A DNA stretch of 54,815 nucleotides from Haplosporangium gracile (taxonomy: Eukaryota > Mortierellomycota > Mortierellomycetes > Mortierellales > Mortierellaceae): assembly GCA_015499985.1 (NCBI GenBank), contig JAAAUF010000131.1, positions 3,101 through 57,915 on the forward strand, given 5' to 3'. Positions 49,633 to 54,815 of the stretch are shown in pieces; position 1 is the first letter of the stretch; each line of letters starts with the position of its first letter. The position numbers and the translations under genes were made by a program. The notes under the pieces were generated by a model that saw only the letters and a list, made by a program, of their open reading frames with translations, ran no database searches and was not told the DNA's origin.

Positions 49633-49664
49633 GGCCTTGTCAAGAGAATGCTCTTGACATGGCC
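49633..49664. repeat. 32-base palindrome, right end of candidate element
   Basis: The arms read GGCCTTGTCAAGAG and CTCTTGACATGGCC around AATG. Thirteen of fourteen positions pair. The outer arm is the inverted copy of the left-end repeat. Confidence 0.85.
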
Positions 49665-49965
49665 ACAAGGAAAGGGAGTTTTTTTTCGCACTCGTCCCAT
49701 GTTAAAATCACGTGATTGAGCGACGCACCGCTGAATTCGAGAACACTAAGGAGTCTGCACGCACACCCACAACGCAAAAAAAAAACAACACTAAGGAGTG
49801 AGGATATCTTTATACATGTACTCAAGCATTCATACATGCAGAGGAAGGAAAGAGGGGAAGATGGTGCGTGTTTTAAAAGAGGACGATGTTTTGTATCACT
49901 GACACTGCCAAGGTGCGAGAATATATATTCATTGGCAATCAAATTATCACCATCCTCTTTGCACA

Positions 49966-50079
49966 ATGTCGACCCAGGCCAAGACCACCGACGGCATCAA
50001 AGTCACGAAAACCACCATCACTTGCTATCTTGCCTCACAGAACTTTCCGGAAACCTCAGTGGCGAGATCACCAACCTGA
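49966..50079 (+). other. Possible short ORF behind a TATA-like box
   Basis: An ATG frame of 37 codons (MSTQAKTTDGIKVTKTTI...) begins about 45 bases after ATATATATT at 49919-49927. The next frame stays open to 50135 and codes LSGEITNLNNTDIMDAVVKK, so a frameshift or a small intron may divide one peptide of about 60 residues. No homology is recognised. Confidence 0.25.
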
Positions 50080-50380
50080 ACAACACGGACATCATGGACG
50101 CTGTTGTGAAGAAGATAAAGAGTATGGTCTTGTAAAACTTTATTTAAAGATACTTTTTTAACATAAATATATGAGATTCCTATGTCACGTCGTCAAGTGT
50201 GGGTAGGAAAATATGCCAAAAGACCGAGTCGCGTCCCATCATGGGTTCAAAACTACTGTCACCAAATTCCGAGAAGTATAAAGGGAATCCTAGATACCCA
50301 CTGCCAGAGATGATGGAGTAGATTGTGTATTCCCGTATCTCGTGTCTTCACTCTAAAATTTACATTTCTTCAGCCTCAAT

Positions 50381-50518
50381 TTGATAGCCACAGTTGCTAG
50401 CCACAAAAATCAGTCACGGTTTGATGGCCACAAACTACGAGCTACCAACTCTAGCCACTATTCGATAGCCATATCATGCGAGCAATTATTGACTAGCCAC
50501 AATTTTACCAGCCTCAAG
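50381..50518. repeat. Cluster of TTGATAGCCACA-type repeats
   Basis: Six variants of the motif lie within 140 bases: 50381, 50397, 50420, 50451, 50461 and 50491. The best consensus is TTGATAGCCACA. A CAGCCTCAA word occurs at 50371 and again near 50509, bracketing the cluster. Confidence 0.7.
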
Positions 50519-50521
50519 CTC

Positions 50522-50540
50522 TTCAGGCATGACGCCTGAA
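50522..50540. repeat. Perfect 7-base inverted repeat
   Basis: TTCAGGC and GCCTGAA around ATGAC, directly after the TAGCCACA cluster. Confidence 0.75.
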
Positions 50541-51010
50541 AGTAATATAAATGGTGAGATGGCAAGGACAGATTGTTTCGTAAAAGCGTTAGAAAAAAAA
50601 AAAAAGTTGATCCACACTGCACTACTGCCTCTTTCTTTGCTGTTAGGAATAATAATTTTGACGGCCAATGCGGATGATCCGGTGCCGGTATACACGGAAA
50701 AGCTTCTCATTCCTCAGACAACGGATAATATGGGACCCATCATTGTCCCTACTAGGTGTCTCGTACTAAAACGCCACGCGATCCCATTCACCGCCCTTTG
50801 CCCAGGCCCAGCAGGATGTAGTGAAAATATAGCAACTTTGATCTAGAAAAAGCCTCTACCTCGCCGTTCTCCTATCCTCCCGTCTTCTTGCCCTTTTCTT
50901 TTCTCCCCAAATCGTTCCCCTAGGCCCTTTCTCTCTTGAAACTCCTGAGAGGAAGGCTGCCATGAAAAGGATGCGAGATAAGATACCTATACGTCAGTCC
51001 TTGACATTGA

Positions 51011-51813
51011 ACCAGATTGCTTCCTCTCAAAGGACAAGAGGCGAGTGTCGCCAACTACATCGAAGAACTCGAGTCAATCGAGACACGTTTGCTGGAGTTC
51101 TATTCTGGAAGTAACAATCGATATGACAGGCACGTTTGGGACATGGAGCGTGCGAGGCATGTTGAGTTTCAGTTGATGGCGGATCAGCTGCTCAAGAGTG
51201 TGGGTGGCGGAATTGGTGTCCGCTACGATCCGTCAATACCAGTTCTCAACAAGGTCTGGGCTCAATTCCTTCCACTCATCGCTCCTCACGTACTTTATCC
51301 AAAAAATAAACATTGCTTTATGAATGCTGTTCACAAATCAACAAATACCCTCCCATACATCACATATGCGAATAGCTAACGAACACTTACTTTATTTAGG
51401 CCCGATCGCTTGGGTACCTGGTGGTGGGGCTGAATGAATTCTATACAAGTAAGAAGTGCCCTGGATGCGGACTGTTTGTGTGCCAGGTCGACATGCGACG
51501 CTTTTACTGCCCACACTGCCATGTATATCACCATCGAGTTATAATGGCAGTAGAGAACATGGAAAACCTCATCCAGGGATACCTCGCGTACCAAGAACGC
51601 CCCGATTACCTCCACCCCGTGGCCGAGGACGGCTGCCTTCCTTGGAAGGCGAAGCGCGATGATGGATCAAGCTCGAACTTGAGCAGCTTCGGAAGCACCA
51701 CCACCACCACCGCTGGCAACGCCTCAAGTACGGCCATCAACAGCGTCACCAAGAGGACCGCGACTACCTTGAGAGTAGATGAGCAGCCACCCGAAAAGGC
51801 GTCCAGAAATTAG
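51011..51813 (+). pseudogene. Fanzor (eukaryotic TnpB-like RNA-guided nuclease), decayed
   Basis: Three segments of a Fanzor1-type protein are visible. First, 51011-51253: VANYIEELESIETRLLEFYS, HVWDMERARHVEFQLMADQL, LLKSVGGGIGVRYDP. Second, after a one-base shift, 51255-51305: SGLNSFHSSLLTYFIQK. Third, after a presumed intron, 51400-51813: ARSLGYLVVGLNEFYTSKKC, then the zinc ribbon with CPGC and YCPHC, then HHRVIMAVENMENLIQGYL, then QERPDYLHPVAEDGCLPW. The TnpB/Fanzor RuvC-III motif should read R-D-x-x-A; here it is R-V-I-M-A, so the catalytic Asp is lost. The presumed intron 51306-51399 starts with AT instead of GT. The N-terminal half with RuvC-I is not recognisable. The copy is therefore inactive. 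The Ser/Thr-rich tail is dispensable in the family. Confidence 0.78.
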
Positions 51814-51895
51814 TCTAGATTTAGTTCAGCATGTTCGTACACATGCATTAGTGCCGATAAGGCAGTAAGTGCTTAGAATTCGTCTTCAGAGACGT
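51814..51895 (+). ncRNA. 3' flank of Fanzor copy, candidate guide-RNA region
   Basis: In TnpB and Fanzor loci the guide RNA overlaps or follows the 3' end of the nuclease gene. The first 50 bases here share blocks with the 3' flank of the minus-strand remnant. A perfect small hairpin, CGTCT-TCAG-AGACG, lies at 51881-51894. There is no direct evidence for transcription. Confidence 0.25.
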
Positions 51896-52027
51896 ATTTT
51901 CAGCGCCCAATGTCCTCTAGTCTCCCCCCGTTTGGCAGATCTGTCAACTACTAGACGATGCTACGCCCTCTGTTCTTGACCTACATCTCTCGCCAGCGCC
52001 TCCGCACAATATATCAACACAGGCAGC

Positions 52028-53827
52028 ATGGATAAACGAAAGGACCCACCAACATCAGAAGGCGTGCTCATCAAGCGCCAGAAGCCAGAAGAGAACACAC
52101 CATCCAATGCCGTCACCATCCAAACAAAGGGCTCCAGCGGCGCTCTTATCCAAACGGTAATTACTTTCTCCACGAGAACTCGAAGGGATCGTCTATGTAT
52201 AAGCAGAGGAAGGGACCGCTCTGGGAAATACTCAGGACACTTCTAAAGCGCAGACAGTATACGTACTTGTCCGACATCCTGGACGGAACCATGGACACCA
52301 TGAACGCTCCAAATCGATGACTGATCTCTTTTTGTCGGCCTTTTGACGCGTTTGAAATTTTTGTGGGTTGATGATAGGTGAAGAGAACGTCGGCGTTGAA
52401 GGCTCCTATTATGTTGTTACAGGGCCAATCAGCAGAACTTTATACTTGCAAGTTCAGTCCTTCAGGAGAACATGTTGCATCAGCTGGAGCCGAGAAGAGC
52501 ATCTGTACGTCTGTCAGGACATCTCACCTTGCTTTTCGTTTAAGTTATCAAGTGCAAAGGGTCTTGATCAGACTCGACGTTAACACCGTTTTCTCTTCTT
52601 GACTCTGTTTAGATCTTTGGAATACATATGGAGACTGCACCAATTATGGAATCATCAAAGGACATACTGGAGCTATTTTGGAGCTGCATTGGTCAAGAGA
52701 CGGAAGGTAAAGACAACATCAAATATCTTTGATATCAGAAATGAGCTGAAGGAGGCATCATAGGAAACACTGGATACGAAGGGCTCATTGTGGATGACAC
52801 TAACGTCTATAATGATCGATTTTCTTAACATGGAAAACAACGATAGCATGATCTTTACATCAAGCGCAGACAAGTCGTGCGGCGTTTTTGATGTTCAGAC
52901 AGGAGAAAGAATCAAGCGGTTCAAGGGCCACACATCTTTCGTCAACAGTTGCTCGCCAGCCAGGCGTGGACCTGAATTGCTTGCCAGTGGATCAGACGAT
53001 GGCTCTGTCAAGGTATATCAATCATGAAACTTCCCTTTAGCGTAGATCGTGTTTGCTTGCTGGAGATATTCTTGAGTAATCAAACGCGAGGTGTGCTAAC
53101 AATGGCGCTCGTGATCATGCGATATATAGATCTGGGACTTGCGTGCAAAGAATGCGGTGGAGAGCTTTGATTCACAGTACCAGATTACATCAGTCTCATT
53201 CTCAGATGCAGGAGATTTGGTGTTTGCAGGAGGAATCGACAACAACATTGCAGCCTGGGATATGCGTAAGAAGAGCGTATCGTACTCGTTGACAGGACAT
53301 ATGGACACTATCTCGGGTCTCAGTTTATCGCCCGACGGAAACCAGCTGCTCTCGAATGCCATGGACAACACAGTGAGGATCTGGGATGTCAAGCCCTTCT
53401 CAGCGACTGGAAACCGGATGCTCAAGGTGTTTGAGGGAGCACCTCATGGATTTGAAAAGAACTTGATCCGTCCTGCCTGGTCCAAGGATGGTGCCATGAT
53501 TGGAGTTGGAGCTGGTGACCGGACGATGGTCATCTGGGATGCCTTGACGCGCAAGATCTTGTATAAGTTGCCTGGACACAAGGGATGTGTCAATGAGGTC
53601 GACTTTCACCCCAAGGAGCCCATCGGTAAGCTTACTATGATGTTTAGACAATACCTGGAGATTTGGTTGAAAACTGTGTAACAGGTTGTTTGCTCCTGCG
53701 CCCTTTTCTTTGTCAAACTTGGCTAACATGCTTTTAATCTCTTTTTCTTACGATCGTGTGATTTGTAGTGGTATCCTGCAGCACAGACAAGACAATGTTC
53801 CTTGGCGAAATCAACCCTAGCAAGTGA
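52028..53827 (+). CDS. SNRNP40: U5 snRNP 40-kDa WD40 protein (Prp8-binding)
   Basis: Six exons (52028-52156, 52378-52504, 52613-52706, 52847-53012, 53130-53625, 53769-53827) give 356 residues, against 357 for human SNRNP40. The N-terminus is basic and disordered (MDKRKDPPTSEGVLIKRQKP). A seven-blade WD40 propeller follows: APIMLLQGQSAELYTCKFSP, YLWNTYGDCTNYGIIKGHTG, IFTSSADKSCGVFDVQTGER, LASGSDDGSVKIWDLR, AGGIDNNIAAWDMRKKSVSY, LSNAMDNTVRIWDVKPF, and the last blade ending STDKTMFLGEI. The order and the linker GNRMLKVFEGAPHGFEKNL are specific to this protein, which joins U5 snRNP and binds Prp8 in the spliceosome. Fourteen canonical repeats are not needed; the blades seem intact. It sits 214 bases past the Fanzor remnant. 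Confidence 0.92.
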
Positions 53828-54445
53828 GCTCGATGAACACAACCTAACAGTAACAATCACAGCAAATAAGATAATGATGATTGCTATGATTTCAACCAGC
53901 TTCCTTTTGTCTTTCAGTCTTTTGTTGGTTTACGTCGTGTTGTCTTGCTGTTGTTTTTGTTGTAGTTGCTGGTGTTGACCGATAATGTTCGGCGGTTGTG
54001 TGGCAGGATGAAGCACCTTCTTTTCATTTTCAGGTGTCGGCGAATGATTCCTATGGTGGTCGAGTAGCATTTTTTCATTAGGGGCACACATACTACGAGA
54101 GAAATAATAACAACTGTTGCGGACAGGGATCACGACGGATTGATATATTTGGTTAGTCCTTGTCAATTATGAGTATTTTGTTAAGCAAATTTTCTATAAC
54201 TGACAACAATATCAATCCGTCGTGGTCCCTGACTTGCACATGAGCGAACAGAGGAGAAAAATTTGCACCGCCTGAAATAGATTCGAACAGGCAAAGAAGA
54301 GCCTACACGCAGGGTTCAACCTTCTTCGTGACCAATACCGGACAGCAACACTCATCGTCGTCACATCCTCATTGTCTTTGGTTGTGTGCTGAGAGTTGCA
54401 GTTATAACAAGCAATCATCATCACTCCATCATCATTATCCCCGCG
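53828..54445. other. Intergenic region between SNRNP40 and GT10-like gene
   Basis: Contains the SNRNP40 3' end, the long inverted repeat at 54124-54231 and the leader of the next gene. No coding frame is supported. Confidence 0.6.
54124..54231. repeat. Long inverted repeat, foldback-like
   Basis: Arms of 23 bases at 54124-54146 and 54209-54231 match at 22 positions (core ATCACGACGGATTGATAT and its complement), with a 62-base loop. Weaker pairing extends about ten bases further out. Confidence 0.85.
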
Positions 54446-54815
54446 ATGGCAGAAATAACCAGCGCATTACAGGAACGACAGGACCAGCCAAAGGAATACC
54501 CTGTCTTGTGGTGGACAAAGTGGTTCGACGAAACCATCGAGGAGGGCCGAGTTATCGACTTTTGTGGCCTCCCTTACACATGCAAATTTACTTTGGATCG
54601 GACCAAGTACGATGAGGCCAAGGTCATCGTCGTCCATGCCCCGAGTTTTGAGCCCAGCGATGTCCCTAATCTCCATGATGTCAAGTCCGGCAAGAAGGCT
54701 CTTGTTCTCCATACTGGTAAAGAATACTTGAGGGGGAAAAAAAAAGCAAAATATGTAATCTGTGTTTATCTTTCGTTTCAACGGCCTCCGTCATACTCAT
54801 GAACTCACATTGCAA
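54446..54815 (+). CDS. GT10 alpha-1,3-fucosyltransferase-like protein, 5' end only
   Basis: The first exon, 54446-54716, codes 90 residues and ends at a GTAAAG donor; the rest lies beyond the window. Residues 15-35 read KEYPVLWWTKWFDETIEEG. Then come CGLPYTCKFTLDRTKYDEAK, VIVVHAPSFEPSDVP and LHDVKSGKKALVLHT. The pattern of a Cys-rich strand, a D-R-x-x-Y-x-x-A segment and a following V-x-V-H-A-P is that of the N-terminal Rossmann half of GT10 fucosyltransferases, which transfer fucose from GDP-fucose. No signal anchor is seen in this exon, unlike animal Golgi enzymes. The donor-sugar site would be in the missing part, so the activity is inferred only. Confidence 0.55.

Larger units (their letters stand above)
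48839..49664. mobile_element. Candidate small DNA transposon with subterminal repeats
   Basis: The left end carries direct repeats of a GGCC-plus-ATTCTCTTGACA motif, and the right end carries the same motif in inverted orientation inside a 32-base palindrome. Of 27 compared positions between the left unit at about 48976-49002 and the inverted right end, 23 agree. The enclosed DNA codes one ORF on the minus strand (49543-49097). I find no transposase and no convincing target-site duplication, so the element would be non-autonomous or decayed. Confidence 0.45.

Noticed and set aside
49742..49799. 13-base direct repeat AACACTAAGGAGT at 49742 and 49787 as a target-site duplication
   Set aside because: The copies enclose only about 32 bases and do not flank either candidate element end.
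54275..54325. GATTCGAAC string resembling a reversed tRNA B-box
   Set aside because: Reverse strand was read; no A box, no clover-leaf pairing.

Overview
This window reads as nuclear DNA of a filamentous fungus, most likely an early-diverging mould of the Mortierella/Linnemannia type. Genes are rich in short introns with GTAAG-like donors and YAG acceptors. Pyrimidine-rich leaders precede most start codons. The gene set includes COP9 signalosome, HOPS, GPI-anchor and peroxisome genes, a GT10-like gene and Fanzor remnants. The lineage is my inference from style and content; no marker gene proves it. Exon boundaries below were assembled by hand and every multi-exon model keeps one reading frame.

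Layout. 1-2283 (-): 5' part of an SLC35/DMT-type transporter running off the left edge. 2284-7581: a long stretch with no gene I can support. 7582-8983 (+): secreted class 2 lipase. 11020-15748 (+): two tandem GIT1-like glycerophosphodiester permeases that differ in intron number. 15903-17711 (-): DinB-fold protein. 18074-22124 (-): importin-11/Kap120, head to head with PEX2 (22544-24201, +). 24506-28891 (+): VPS41 with a very long acidic tract, tail to tail with a coiled-coil protein (29015-31223, -) that contains a 10-N assembly gap. 32984-36779 (-): IQ-motif coiled-coil protein. 37841-39612 (+): peroxisomal SDR ending in SKL. 39867-41169 (-): CSN8, sharing a 331-base promoter with PIGC/GPI2 (41501-43121, +). 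43401-45077 (+): EI24-family membrane protein. 45856-47781 (+): MATE transporter. 52028-53827 (+): SNRNP40 (U5 40K). 54446 to the edge (+): start of a GT10 fucosyltransferase-like gene.

The odd region is 47.9-51.9 kb, between MATE and SNRNP40. It holds two decayed Fanzor (eukaryotic TnpB-like RNA-guided nuclease) copies whose 3' ends point outward. Between them is an 0.8-kb candidate mobile element with subterminal repeats, a matching inverted copy at the other end, and an ORF resembling a single-stranded-DNA-binding OB fold, plus a cluster of TAGCCACA repeats. The Fanzor on the plus strand has lost the catalytic Asp of its RuvC-III motif, carries a frameshift and has a dead splice donor.

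The rest is mainly housekeeping: nuclear import, vacuolar fusion, peroxisome biogenesis and lipid metabolism (PEX2, SKL-tagged SDR), lipid-derived phosphate uptake (GIT1 pair, lipase), GPI anchoring, splicing and neddylation control. I see no operon-like functional clustering beyond the GIT1 tandem pair and the two close divergent promoters.
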